From positions 1,488,001-1,552,000 of the forward strand of contig OX638344.1 of the NCBI GenBank assembly GCA_951813555.1: a DNA stretch of 64,000 nucleotides. The letters run 5' to 3'. The stretch's first letter is position 1, and every line of letters starts with the position of its first letter. Positions 16,870-26,039 of this stretch are shown one piece after another. The notes beneath the pieces are model-generated. The model had not been told where the DNA came from. It saw nothing but the letters and a program-made list of their open reading frames with translations, and searched no databases. A program made the position numbers and the translations under genes. The stretch comes from an uncultured Acidimicrobiales bacterium (lineage in GTDB: Bacteria; Actinomycetota; Acidimicrobiia; Acidimicrobiales; Bin134).

Positions 16870-18666
16870 ATGAGCGAATCGGAAGCGACCGCATCTGCCG
16901 AGCGGCGAGCGGTCATCTCACCCTTGCAAGCGGTCTCCGCTGGAATCGTGGCCGCGGGCAGTGCCCTGGGTCTGAGCGAGATCCTGTCAGGGTTGAGCCG
17001 CAAGATCCCATCGCTGGTGGTCTCGGTGGCCGACATAATTGTGGACAACACGCCCGGTTTCATCGCCCGCTGGTCCATCGACACCCTGGGCAGCAACCAG
17101 AAGCCGGCCCTGGTTTGGGGCATCGTGGTGGTTTCCGTCCTCCTGGGCGCGGTGCTGGGGTGGCCCTCCCGGAAGCGCTGGTGGGTGATGCCCGCTGGAC
17201 TGGTGGTGTTCGCCGTGGTCGGCGGGTGGGCTGCGGCCCGCAATCCCCTGTCCAGCGATGGGCTGGGATGGATGTCGGGGCTGTTGTCGGGTGCTTTTGG
17301 CATCGCGGTGTTCATGAGTTTGTATGCGCTGGCCCTTTTCTCCCGGTTTGCCGGTGATGGAGAGCCTTCGGATGCCGAAGCCCGACCAGTGCCGATGGTG
17401 GGCCGGGGCCGGTTCAACGACCGGCGCCGCTTCGTCGGAGCGGTGGGCATCATGGCCGGAGCATCGCTGGCCGGCGGTCTGCTCGGGCGGTGGCTGCGGC
17501 GGCGGGACACCGTGGAAGGGGCCCGTGAGGGGGTTGCCGAATCCCTCCAAGGACGCACAATAGCTACGCCGACGGCCCGGGCCACGCCGACTGCCAGCGG
17601 CCAAGACCAGGCAGGGGATGCCATGGTCGATGCCGGAGCTACTCCGACCGGGACGCCTGACGCAACTTCGACACCCTCGGCCGACGGCACCCCGGAGGCG
17701 ACGGTCGATTCCGCCGCGGAGCCTGCCCCCTCAGTTACCGCCGAACCGGTGCGGGAGCCCAACTTCGACTACATCGCCGGGATCGCGCCTCTCATCACTC
17801 CCAATGAGGACTTCTACTTGATAGACACCGCGCTGTCGTACCCCCAGGTGGATCCGGCAGACTGGTCGCTGCGGATCCATGGCATGGTGGACCGAGAGGT
17901 GGAGATCGGCTTCGGGGAATTGCTCGACTTGGGCTTGGTTCGAGAGCAAGTGACCCTGTCGTGTGTTTCCAACAGCGTGGGCGGCCGTTTGGTGGGCAAC
18001 GCAGAATGGGTGGGCGTGCCGCTGGCCACCGTGCTGGACCAGGCCGGCGTGCAGCCCGGCGCCACTCAGATCGTGGGCCGTTCGGTGGACCGCTGGACCG
18101 CGGGCTTTCCCACCGAGGTGGCGCTCGACGGGCGAGTTGCCATGGTGGCCGTGCAGATGAACGGGGAGCCGCTGCCCATTTCCCACGGTTTCCCGGCCCG
18201 CTTGGTGGTGGCCGGGCTCTACGGCTACGTGTCGGCCACCAAGTGGCTGTCGGATATCGAGCTCACCACCTGGGAAGGCTTCAACGGCTACTGGATACCC
18301 CGTGGCTGGTCCAAGGAGGGGCCGATCAAGACTCAGTCCCGCATCGATGTGCCCCGCAGGGACTCAGTTGTCGATCCTGGCCTCATGGCGATTGCCGGGG
18401 TGGCCTGGGCCCCCAGCCGGGCCATCGAAAAAGTAGAGGTGCAGGTGGATGACGAACCGTGGGTGGAGGCCGAGCTCAGCCGCGAGGCCACGATCAACTC
18501 CTGGCGACAGTGGATGGTTACCTGGAACGCCACCCCCGGCCGGCACCAGGTCAGGGTGCGGGCCACCGACGGCACCGGCACCACCCAGACATCGGAGATC
18601 AGCAACCCGGCGCCCGACGGAGCCACCGGCTGGCACACCATCCGGGTGAGAGCGGACGAGGCCTGA
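16870..18666 (+). CDS. Membrane-anchored sulfite-oxidase-fold molybdopterin enzyme
   Basis: 598 aa. Residues 1-150 hold about four hydrophobic segments. After a basic patch RRRFVGAVGIMAGASLAGGLLGRWLRRR (Tat-like or membrane helix) comes a Thr/Ala/Pro-rich spacer (about 225-295), then the catalytic part. TLSCVSN places the molybdenum-ligating Cys at about residue 365, in the family-typical context. A C-terminal dimerisation-type Ig-like domain follows (IEKVEVQVDDEPW). It resembles YedY/SUOX-type reductases or sulfite oxidases. The start MSESEATASAERR at 16870 is preferred. moeA, moaA and moaC about 8-10 kb upstream could supply its cofactor. Confidence 0.82.
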   Translation: MSESEATASAERRAVISPLQAVSAGIVAAGSALGLSEILSGLSRKIPSLVVSVADIIVDNTPGFIARWSIDTLGSNQKPALVWGIVVVSVLLGAVLGWPSRKRWWVMPAGLVVFAVVGGWAAARNPLSSDGLGWMSGLLSGAFGIAVFMSLYALALFSRFAGDGEPSDAEARPVPMVGRGRFNDRRRFVGAVGIMAGASLAGGLLGRWLRRRDTVEGAREGVAESLQGRTIATPTARATPTASGQDQAGDAMVDAGATPTGTPDATSTPSADGTPEATVDSAAEPAPSVTAEPVREPNFDYIAGIAPLITPNEDFYLIDTALSYPQVDPADWSLRIHGMVDREVEIGFGELLDLGLVREQVTLSCVSNSVGGRLVGNAEWVGVPLATVLDQAGVQPGATQIVGRSVDRWTAGFPTEVALDGRVAMVAVQMNGEPLPISHGFPARLVVAGLYGYVSATKWLSDIELTTWEGFNGYWIPRGWSKEGPIKTQSRIDVPRRDSVVDPGLMAIAGVAWAPSRAIEKVEVQVDDEPWVEAELSREATINSWRQWMVTWNATPGRHQVRVRATDGTGTTQTSEISNPAPDGATGWHTIRVRADEA

Positions 18667-18719
18667 TCGCCGTTTGCGCCTTGGGCTGCTCGGCTTGCCC
18701 ACCGGTAGATTTTCGGCAG

Positions 18720-19910
18720 ATGGATTTTGACCTCACCCCTGCTGAGAGAGACTTCCGCGACGAGGTGCGGACGTGGCTTGAGGAGCACCTGGTGGGGGAA
18801 TTCGCCGGGCTGCGGGGCCGGGGTGGCATGGGCCAAGAGGACATCCCCGTCGAGCAGCAGATCGCCTGGGAGCGGGAGATGGCCGGCGGCGGCTGGCTGG
18901 GCATCGACTTTCCCGCCCACTTGGGGGGTCGGGAGTGCAGCCTTTCGGAGCAGGTGCTGTTCCACCAGACCTATGTGGAGGCCCGGGGGCCTGGTCGGCT
19001 GCCCAACATGGGGGTCACGCTGTTGGGCCCGACCCTGGTGGCCTACGGAACCCCCGAACAGCAGGAGCGGTTTGTGCCCCCGATCTTGTCGGGCGATGAG
19101 TTTTGGTGCCAGGGCTACTCCGAGCCCAACGCCGGTTCGGACTTGGCCAACGTGGGCACCAAGGCGGTGCTCGACGGCGACCGCTGGGTGGTCAACGGCC
19201 AGAAGATCTGGACTTCGCTGGCCCAGTACTCCGACTGGTGCTTCGTGGTGTGCCGCACCGACCCCGACTCCGCCCGCCATGCCGGGCTCTCCTATCTGCT
19301 GGTGCCCATGGACCAGCCCGGCATCGAGATCCGCCCCATCGTGCAGGTCACCGGGGGAACCGAGTTCAACGAGGTCTTCTTCGACGACGCAGTGACCGAA
19401 GCCGATCTAGTGGTGGGCCAGCCCGGTCGGGGCTGGGAGGTGGCCATGGGAACGCTGGCCTTCGAGCGGGGCGCGTCCACGCTGGGCCAGCAGACCTACT
19501 TCCGCCAGGAGCTGGATGCGCTGCTGGCCGAGGCCCGGGCCAACGGCACTGCCGATGATCTGGTAGTCCGCCAGGAGCTGGCCCAGGCTTACGCCACATT
19601 GGAGATCATGCGGTACAACAACCTGCGGATGCTCACGGTGGTGGACGCCGGCGGAGTGCCGGGGCCGGAGATGTCCATCGGCAAGCTGGTGTGGTCCAAC
19701 TGGCACCGCTCGCTGGGGGAGTTGATGGTGGGGGTGCGGGGGGCCGATGGCATGGCGGTAGCGGCCGAACACGACGAGGAGTACACGCTGGACTCCTGGC
19801 AGCGCACCTTTCTGTACAGCCGGTCCCACACCATCTATGCCGGATCGAACGAGATTCAGCGGAACATCATCGGCGAGCGGGTTCTCGGCCTGCCCCGCGA
19901 GCCGCGATGA
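18720..19910 (+). CDS. Acyl-CoA dehydrogenase
   Basis: 396 aa FAD-dependent acyl-CoA dehydrogenase. Visible landmarks are GYSEPNAGSDLANVGTKA (FAD/substrate loop), VVNGQKIWTSLAQYSDW and the C-terminal YSRSHTIYAGSNEIQRNIIGERVLGLP block. The ATG at 18720 gives MDFDLTPAERDFRDEVR, the standard N terminus. Followed after 27 bp by a thiolase gene and then an SDR and a crotonase, so it belongs to a beta-oxidation-type cluster whose acyl substrate (fatty, branched or steroid side chain) is not determined by sequence. Confidence 0.92.
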   Translation: MDFDLTPAERDFRDEVRTWLEEHLVGEFAGLRGRGGMGQEDIPVEQQIAWEREMAGGGWLGIDFPAHLGGRECSLSEQVLFHQTYVEARGPGRLPNMGVTLLGPTLVAYGTPEQQERFVPPILSGDEFWCQGYSEPNAGSDLANVGTKAVLDGDRWVVNGQKIWTSLAQYSDWCFVVCRTDPDSARHAGLSYLLVPMDQPGIEIRPIVQVTGGTEFNEVFFDDAVTEADLVVGQPGRGWEVAMGTLAFERGASTLGQQTYFRQELDALLAEARANGTADDLVVRQELAQAYATLEIMRYNNLRMLTVVDAGGVPGPEMSIGKLVWSNWHRSLGELMVGVRGADGMAVAAEHDEEYTLDSWQRTFLYSRSHTIYAGSNEIQRNIIGERVLGLPREPR

Positions 19911-19937
19911 TTTCTAAGACCAGAAAGAGGAGCAGCC

Positions 19938-21095
19938 ATGGCTGAGGCATACATCATCGACGCAGTCCGCACTCCGGTGGGGCGGCGGGGCGGCGGCCTG
20001 TCGCAGATCCACCCGGCCGATCTGGGGGCCCATCCCATTCTCGGCCTGCTCGACCGGACCGGCGTCGACCCCGCCGCGGTCGACGACGTGATGTACGGCT
20101 GCGTGGATGCCCTCGGCCCCCAGGCCGGCGACATCGCCCGCACCGCCTGGCTGGCCGCCGGGCTGCCCGAGCATGTGCCCGGCACCACCATCGACCGCCA
20201 GTGCGGGTCGGCCCAGCAGGCCGTCCACTTCGCGGCTCAGGCGGTGATGGCCGGAGTGAACGACATGGTGGTGGCCGGCGGCGTCCAGAACATGAGCATG
20301 ATCCCCATTGGCGCGGCTATGACTGTGGCCGAGCACGTTGGGGTGATCGATCCCGACCCCTTCACCGGCTCCGACGGCTGGGTCGACCGCTACGGCACGC
20401 AGGAGGTGTCGCAGTTCCGGGGAGCGGAGATGATCGCCGAGCACTGGGACATCAGCCGGGAGCAGATGGAGGAGTTCGCCCTGGCCAGCCACGAGCGGGC
20501 CGCCACCGCCACCGATGAGGGTCGGTTCGACAATGAGATTCTGCCGCTGGGCGGCTTGGAGTTCGACGAGGGCATCCGCCGGGGCACCACGCTGGAGAAA
20601 ATGGCCGGTCTGTCCGTGCTGGTGGAGGGCGGGCGGCTGACCGCCGCGGTGTCCAGCCAGATCTCCGACGCGGCCTGCGCCATGCTGATCTGCGGGGAGC
20701 AGGCGGTGGCCGACCACGGGCTCAAACCCCGGGCCCGCTTCCACCACATGTCGGTGCGGGGCGCCGACCCCATCTACATGCTCACCGGCCCCATTCCCGC
20801 CACCGAGTACGCGCTGGCCCGAACCGGCATGACCATTGACGACATCGACCTATTCGAGTGCAACGAGGCCTTCGCCTCGGTGGTGCTGGCCTGGATGGGC
20901 GAGCACGACGTGCCCCACGAGAAGGTAAACGTGAACGGCGGGGCCATCGCCCTGGGCCACCCGCTGGGCGCCACCGGAGCCCGGCTGATGACCACCCTGT
21001 TGAACGAGTTGGAGCGCACCGGCGGCCGCTACGGCCTGCAAACCATGTGCGAGGGCGGTGGCCAAGCCAACGTCACCATCATCGAGCGCTTGTAG
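19938..21095 (+). CDS. Acetyl-CoA C-acyltransferase (thiolase)
   Basis: 385 aa thiolase that splits 3-ketoacyl-CoA or condenses acetyl-CoA. The nucleophilic Cys is in DRQCGSAQQAV (about residue 91), the catalytic His in GGAIALGHPLGATGAR and the second Cys in MCEGGGQAN. Length and motif spacing are standard. An agaaagaggag ribosome site precedes ATG 19938. It lies between the acyl-CoA dehydrogenase and SDR genes on the same strand. Confidence 0.93.
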   Translation: MAEAYIIDAVRTPVGRRGGGLSQIHPADLGAHPILGLLDRTGVDPAAVDDVMYGCVDALGPQAGDIARTAWLAAGLPEHVPGTTIDRQCGSAQQAVHFAAQAVMAGVNDMVVAGGVQNMSMIPIGAAMTVAEHVGVIDPDPFTGSDGWVDRYGTQEVSQFRGAEMIAEHWDISREQMEEFALASHERAATATDEGRFDNEILPLGGLEFDEGIRRGTTLEKMAGLSVLVEGGRLTAAVSSQISDAACAMLICGEQAVADHGLKPRARFHHMSVRGADPIYMLTGPIPATEYALARTGMTIDDIDLFECNEAFASVVLAWMGEHDVPHEKVNVNGGAIALGHPLGATGARLMTTLLNELERTGGRYGLQTMCEGGGQANVTIIERL

Positions 21096-21102
21096 GGGCT
21101 CC

Positions 21103-21840
21103 ATGGGTGAGTTCGCCGACCGGGTGGTACTGGTTACCGGCGCGGCCCGGGGGATCGGCCGAGCCACCGGGGTTCAGTTCGCCGATGCCGGGGCGGTGGT
21201 GGTCGGCGCCGACCGGGACGTCGAGGCCCTGGAGGCCGTGGAGGAGCTGTCGCTGCGTCTGGGTGGCGACGTGGGTGACCCCGACGACGCCCATCGGATC
21301 ATCGACGACACAGTGGCCGCCTTTGGCCGTCTCGACGTGCTGGTGAACAACGCCGGTGCCTGGCTCCTCAAGCCCACTGCCGAGATCTCCCCCGAGGAGT
21401 GGGACGACCAGCTCTCCACTAACCTGCGGTCGTTCTTCCTTCTCACCCGCCGGGCCTACCCCGCGCTGGCTGAGACCGGAGGCAACGTGGTGAACGTGGC
21501 CTCCATCGCCGCTTTGCGGTTCACCACCCCCCATGTGGCCTACGCCTCGGCCAAGGCCGGGGTGATCGCCATGACCAGGGACTTGGCCGCCGAGTACGCC
21601 CCCGACGTGAGGGTCAACGCGGTGGCCCCCGGCCCGATCGACACCATGCACCTCACCGCGTCGATGACCCCTGAGGAGAGGGCCGACTTCAGCCGCCGCT
21701 ACCCGCTGGGCCGCATGGGCGAGCCCGACGATGTGGCCCACGCCATCGTCTTTTTGGCCTCTCCCAAAGCCGCCTACATCACCGGCGCCACCCTCCCCGT
21801 CACCGGCGGCACCGAACTCGGAGTGCCCAGCCTGTTCTAG
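21103..21840 (+). CDS. SDR family oxidoreductase
   Basis: 245 aa with TGAARGIGRAT cofactor loop, NNAGAW, NVASIAALRF and intact YASAK, ending YITGATLPVTGGTELG. ATG 21103 lies 8 bp after the thiolase stop, so it is co-transcribed with the beta-oxidation genes and probably reduces or oxidises a 3-keto/hydroxyacyl-CoA. Convergent with the crotonase gene, overlapping its stop by 4 bp. Confidence 0.87.
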   Translation: MGEFADRVVLVTGAARGIGRATGVQFADAGAVVVGADRDVEALEAVEELSLRLGGDVGDPDDAHRIIDDTVAAFGRLDVLVNNAGAWLLKPTAEISPEEWDDQLSTNLRSFFLLTRRAYPALAETGGNVVNVASIAALRFTTPHVAYASAKAGVIAMTRDLAAEYAPDVRVNAVAPGPIDTMHLTASMTPEERADFSRRYPLGRMGEPDDVAHAIVFLASPKAAYITGATLPVTGGTELGVPSLF

Positions 21841-22895
21841 CGGGGGATTATGCGGTCGATGAGGCCCCAGGACAAGGCACAGGCGGTGTCGATCTCGGTG
21901 TTGGTGAGGGCGAAATGGCAGAGGCGCTGGCGGCCGATGCGGCGGGCGATGCTGACGGTCCCCCCGGCGCCGGGAACCAGGCCCATGGCCACTTCGGGGA
22001 GGCGGAAGGTGGTGTCGGGGTGGGCAGCCACGTCGTGGGCGTAGGCCGGCAGCTCCACGCCCGCCCCCACGCAGGTGCCGTGGACCATGACCCGGGTCTT
22101 GGCCGCCAGTCGGTCGATCCAGAAGGCGGCGCTGCGCACCGAGCGGATGCGGTGGGCGGTGCCCGGGTCGGGGGTGGTGCCGAATTCGGCCAGATCGCCG
22201 CCGGAACAGAACGTGGGCCCGGCGCCGTCGAGCACGATGCCGTCAAGGCTGGGGTCGGCCCACGCGGCCCGGAGCTGCTCGACCAGGCCGTCGCGCATCT
22301 CAGCGCTGAAGGCGTTGTGGCGCTCGGGCCGGTTGAGAGTGAGCCGCAGGGTGGAGCCGGTGCGTTCGGCTTGCACCGCAGGCTCGGGGTTGTTGGGAAC
22401 CAGCCGAGAGGGCTGAATTCCAAGCCAGGCCTGGAACTGGGGGCCAGACTGAAGGGTGGAATAGGCCAGCGATTCGGCCACGAGCCCGTCGGCGGTGGAG
22501 CGGCCCTCGCTCAGTCGAAGGAGTTGCACCAAGGCCACCGCTGCGGCTGGCGACGCGGAGGCAGCCGCAGCTATCTGGTCCAGCTCGCCGGGCGGCATGG
22601 CTAGAGGAGCCGGAACATCGTCTGAAGCCAGCACGATGTCAAAGGGCTCACAGAGCTCGGCCAGCTTTGAGGAATCGGCGGACTCACAGTCATCGGGTAG
22701 GGAGGCCACCATCACCGCGGGAGTGCTCTTGACCATTCCGGCCATCTCGGGCGACGGCCATTGCGACAGGTTGTCTGCGGTCAGCCCGACGAGGATCACT
22801 GGGCAGTCGGCCAGCCCCAAGTCCTCCCCGGCATAGGGATGGGACAGGAGCTCGAGGGCCTCAGCCAGGCCCGTGGTCTGGATTGGCGCAGCCAT
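21837..22895 (-). CDS. Enoyl-CoA hydratase/isomerase family protein with a degenerate N-terminal crotonase-like half
   Basis: 352 aa, about 90 longer than a simple crotonase. The C-terminal part (about 175-352) is a crotonase: LTLNRPERHNAFSAEMRD, the oxyanion segment GPTFCSGGDLAEFG and RLPEVAMGLVPGAGGT. The N-terminal 170 residues lack these motifs but end in a segment (TADGLVAESLAYSTLQSGPQFQAWL) that looks like the C-terminal helix of another crotonase, suggesting a decayed duplicated domain. It lies 30 bp downstream of the acyl-CoA ligase gene in the same direction. Confidence 0.82.
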   Translation of the reverse strand: MAAPIQTTGLAEALELLSHPYAGEDLGLADCPVILVGLTADNLSQWPSPEMAGMVKSTPAVMVASLPDDCESADSSKLAELCEPFDIVLASDDVPAPLAMPPGELDQIAAAASASPAAAVALVQLLRLSEGRSTADGLVAESLAYSTLQSGPQFQAWLGIQPSRLVPNNPEPAVQAERTGSTLRLTLNRPERHNAFSAEMRDGLVEQLRAAWADPSLDGIVLDGAGPTFCSGGDLAEFGTTPDPGTAHRIRSVRSAAFWIDRLAAKTRVMVHGTCVGAGVELPAYAHDVAAHPDTTFRLPEVAMGLVPGAGGTVSIARRIGRQRLCHFALTNTEIDTACALSWGLIDRIIPR

Positions 22896-22928
22896 AACTG
22901 AGTGACCGCAGACTAGCCCAGGCGGGAA

Positions 22929-24428
22929 TCAGCGGCTTCCGGCCAGTTCGTCGCGCAACACCCGGCGCAGGAGTTTGCCGGTCTCGTTGTAGGGCAGTTC
23001 GTCGCGCACCTCGATGCGGTCGGGGGTGCGGGACGACCGCATTTGGGCTTTCACGAACTTCTGGAGCTCGGCGACATCCAGCTTCTGGCCCTTGGCTGGC
23101 ACCACCACCGCGGCCACCGCTTCCCCCCATTGCTCGTCGGGCACGCCGATAGCGGCTACATCGGCTATGGATTGATGGCTCAGCAGCACATCCTCGATCT
23201 CGCCGGGGGAGATGTTCTCCCCGCCCCGCACGATGATGTCGTCGATGCGGCCCTCAACAAACAGGTAGCCGTCGGCATCCAGCGATCCGTCATCGTTGGT
23301 GGGAAACCAGCCATCCGGGGTGACCCGGGAGTTTCGGCCCAGATACTCCCCGGAGACCTGCTCGCCCCGCACCCAGATCTCTCCGGAGCTGCCGGTGGGC
23401 ACCGGCGTTCCCTCCTCGTCGCGGATGTCCACCTCGATGGCGGGCAGCGGGCGGCCGGCTGATCCCAGCCGGGCCCGCACGGCCAGATCGTCGGATCGGT
23501 GGGCCTCCCGGTGCTCCTCGGGTCCGAGCACGGCCACCGTGGAGCTGGTTTCGGTGAGGCCGTAGGCGTTCACGAAGTTGGTCTCGGGCAACTCGTCGAG
23601 GGCTCGGGCGATGACCGGCGCGGGCATCTTGCCGCCCCCGTACGACAGTGCCCGCAGCGAGGGGAGACCGCCCCCTACGTCCTCCAAATGGTCCACGATT
23701 CGGGCCAGCATGGTGGGCACCACCATGGCGTGGGTCACGCCCTCGGCCCGGACCAAGCTCACCCAGTCGGCGGCGTCGAAGTTGGGGAGCTGCACGATGC
23801 GGCGCCCGGCGTACACCGAACTCAAGATCGCGGCCATCCCGGCCACGTGGTAGGGGGGCACCGACACCAGGGTGGCTTCGTCCTCGGCCGCACCCATGAA
23901 CTCCACCGAGCCGATGATGTATGACACCAAGTGCTTATGGCGCAGCACGGCGGCCTTGGGAGCGCCAGTGGTGCCGCTGGTGTAGAGCAGGATGGCGATT
24001 TCGTCAGGGTCGACGTTCCAGTCGCTGTCGGGGACGCTTCCCTTGGACCACTGGGTCAAGAAATCCGGCCTGACAACGGCCCGCACACCGTCGAGGTCTC
24101 CGATGGCGCCCAGAGCGTCGTCGTTGCACACTGTGACCGAGGGGGCCACCTCGGCTGCCAAGTGACGCAGTTCGGGCACCGTCAGCCGGTAGTTGAGCGG
24201 GACGAATGGCACTCCGGCCCAGGCCGAGCCAAACAGGGCGATGGGGAGGGCCTCGCTGCTGGTGTCCACCATGCTGACCCTGTCGATTCCCGCCTCGCGG
24301 AAGCGCACGGCGGCGGCCCCGGCCCGCAGGAACAGTTGCTCGTAGGTGAGTCCCTGCCCCTGGGATCCGACGGCGGTGCGGTCGCCAAAACCGCTGGATG
24401 CCATCTCCAGCAGCATCATCAGGTTCAT
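22929..24428 (-). CDS. Acyl-CoA synthetase (AMP-dependent ligase)
   Basis: 499 aa ANL-superfamily enzyme activating a carboxylate to its acyl-CoA via an acyl-adenylate. The P-loop-like LLYTSGTTGAPKAAV is near residue 150, NAYGLTET near 290, and the hinge/C-terminal block GRIDDIIVRGGENISPGEIE plus the catalytic-Lys region NETGKLLRR at the C terminus are intact. It heads a unit with the downstream crotonase. Substrate chain length is not decidable by eye. Confidence 0.92.
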   Translation of the reverse strand: MNLMMLLEMASSGFGDRTAVGSQGQGLTYEQLFLRAGAAAVRFREAGIDRVSMVDTSSEALPIALFGSAWAGVPFVPLNYRLTVPELRHLAAEVAPSVTVCNDDALGAIGDLDGVRAVVRPDFLTQWSKGSVPDSDWNVDPDEIAILLYTSGTTGAPKAAVLRHKHLVSYIIGSVEFMGAAEDEATLVSVPPYHVAGMAAILSSVYAGRRIVQLPNFDAADWVSLVRAEGVTHAMVVPTMLARIVDHLEDVGGGLPSLRALSYGGGKMPAPVIARALDELPETNFVNAYGLTETSSTVAVLGPEEHREAHRSDDLAVRARLGSAGRPLPAIEVDIRDEEGTPVPTGSSGEIWVRGEQVSGEYLGRNSRVTPDGWFPTNDDGSLDADGYLFVEGRIDDIIVRGGENISPGEIEDVLLSHQSIADVAAIGVPDEQWGEAVAAVVVPAKGQKLDVAELQKFVKAQMRSSRTPDRIEVRDELPYNETGKLLRRVLRDELAGSR

Positions 24429-24465
24429 AGGTTCATCCCGTGGGGTGCTTCTCCCGGCCGCCCAG

Positions 24466-24771
24466 TCAGTCGGAGGCTGGGAGGGGCTTGGCCTCTTTCA
24501 GGCTGAGGGGAGTGCCTCCGAGCGCCAGAGACCCGTCTCCCGGTTTGGTGCACAAAACCTCGAGGGACTCGTCCTCGTTCACGTAGCGCTTGCCCAGAGC
24601 GGTGCCATCGGCGGCATCGGCGGATACCTCGCCGTTGCGCTCGGCCTCAGGCGGATCGGCCATCGGCGCGCCACCGCAGGTGATGTCCACGTTGCCGCTT
24701 GGTGCTTTGACCACGATGAGCTCGGTATCGCATACCGAGCTCTTGAGGCGGCTACCCGGTTTCAGGTCCAT
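24466..24771 (-). CDS. Small conserved protein upstream of the acyl-CoA synthetase, function unknown
   Basis: 101 aa (MDLKPGSRLKSSVCDTELIVVKAPSGNVDITCGG...). The start is decided by an almost perfect Shine-Dalgarno AGGAGGT 5 bp before ATG 24771; the ATG nine codons earlier has none. Two Cys (about 14 and 32) and a third near residue 73 could bind metal or form a disulfide; there is no signal peptide. It lies 37 bp upstream of the ligase gene on the same strand. A role in CoA-ester metabolism is inferred from position only. Confidence 0.6.
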   Translation of the reverse strand: MDLKPGSRLKSSVCDTELIVVKAPSGNVDITCGGAPMADPPEAERNGEVSADAADGTALGKRYVNEDESLEVLCTKPGDGSLALGGTPLSLKEAKPLPASD

Positions 24772-24833
24772 TCCTACCTCCTGAAAGATGTCCTTCAATC
24801 TTTTCCCGTCCGACTCAACAGGTACAAACTGCA

Positions 24834-26021
24834 GTGATGGACTCCACCCACAGCGGCCGTCATCCGGCCCTGGTTTGGGCCGAGTCAGGGCTGATGGGCC
24901 TGAGTGGTCCCGAGCACGGACCCCCGGCGGTGGCCTCGGGCCGCTGGGTGGAGCGGCTCGACGGTGTGGTGGACGACATTGCTGGTCTGTGCGGAAGGGC
25001 GCTGAGAACTGATGCCGCTGGTTTTCTGGGGGAGCGGGCGGCGTTGGTGGGGCGAACTCGCCGTGGGCTGGTCTCGGTGGGAGGTGCGTGTCGCATGGTG
25101 GCCGCGGCCGATGGGGTGTTGGCGGTGTCGTTGGCCCGCACCAGCGACATCGAAGCGGTTCCCGCCTGGTTGGAGATAAGCGATCTGATCGGGGGCGATG
25201 TGTGGTCCCAGGTGGCTGCGGGAGCGCGGGATAGGCCAGTGGCCGAGTTGATCGAGCGGGCCGACTGGCTTGGACTGGCGGTGGGGAAGGCAGTCCGCCC
25301 GTCGCCGCCGACGGAGACCTGCTCGCTCACCGATGCCGGACCGGCAGGTCTTGGCCGGACCTTGGTGCTAGATGTGAGCTCGCTGTGGGCCGGCCCGCTG
25401 TGCGCCTCGCTGCTGGGTGACTTCGGATTCGAGGTGGTGAAGGTGGAGGCACCAGGTCGCCCCGACGGCGCCCGATATGGCTCTCCTGCGTTCTACCAGC
25501 GATTGAACCAGGGCAAGAAGGACACGGTAATCGACCTGGCATCCGAAGACGGTGGCCGGAGATTCCAGGAACTGTGCCGGCAGGCGGCCGTGGTAGTGGA
25601 CGGGTTGCGACCCCGGGTATGGGCCAACTGGGGGATCGACCGGCTGGACGTGGCCGAGACCTGCGGGCTGATATGGGTGTCGATCACCGGCCACGGCGAC
25701 GACCGGGCCGCCTTTGGCGACGACGCCGCGGTGAGCGGTGGCCTGTGGCTGCAAGACCCCGATGGCGGGCTTCCGTGGTTCGTTGGTGACGCTGCCGCCG
25801 ATCCGGTGGCCGGGTTGGTGGCGTGTCGCGCTGCGGCCGAGGCCGTAGCCTCCGGTCGCGCCGGGTTGGTCGACGTATCCATGAGCCAGGCGGTGAGCTG
25901 GGTCAGAGCAGGTGATGACCTGAGCGCCCCCGGCGCCGAAGTACTCCGCCGAGGCGACAATTGGGTAGTACGGGCTGGCGAAGACGAACAGGTGGTGATG
26001 GCTCCTCTAGGCGGGGCCTGA
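24834..26021 (+). CDS. CaiB/BaiF-like CoA transferase family III protein, divergent N-terminal half
   Basis: 395 aa. The recognisable type III CoA-transferase N-terminal segment (LVLDVSSLWAGPLCASLLGDFGFEVVKVEAPGRPDGAR) only begins near residue 180; the first 175 residues look like a reduced, reordered remnant of the same superfamily. RLNQGKKDTVIDLASEDG and GLIWVSITGHGDD follow. Start is GTG 24834 or ATG 24837. Divergent from the small protein at 24466-24771 across about 60 bp. It could transfer CoA between carboxylic acids, but the unusual arrangement makes activity uncertain. Confidence 0.72.
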   Translation: MMDSTHSGRHPALVWAESGLMGLSGPEHGPPAVASGRWVERLDGVVDDIAGLCGRALRTDAAGFLGERAALVGRTRRGLVSVGGACRMVAAADGVLAVSLARTSDIEAVPAWLEISDLIGGDVWSQVAAGARDRPVAELIERADWLGLAVGKAVRPSPPTETCSLTDAGPAGLGRTLVLDVSSLWAGPLCASLLGDFGFEVVKVEAPGRPDGARYGSPAFYQRLNQGKKDTVIDLASEDGGRRFQELCRQAAVVVDGLRPRVWANWGIDRLDVAETCGLIWVSITGHGDDRAAFGDDAAVSGGLWLQDPDGGLPWFVGDAAADPVAGLVACRAAAEAVASGRAGLVDVSMSQAVSWVRAGDDLSAPGAEVLRRGDNWVVRAGEDEQVVMAPLGGA

Positions 26022-26039
26022 TCGTGTCGACTACTAGGG

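Noticed and set aside
16755..17762. 336-codon upstream extension of the metallohydrolase frame
   Set aside because: Lies antisense to the molybdoenzyme gene and is Ser/Pro/Arg-rich without homology; the fold begins at 16754.
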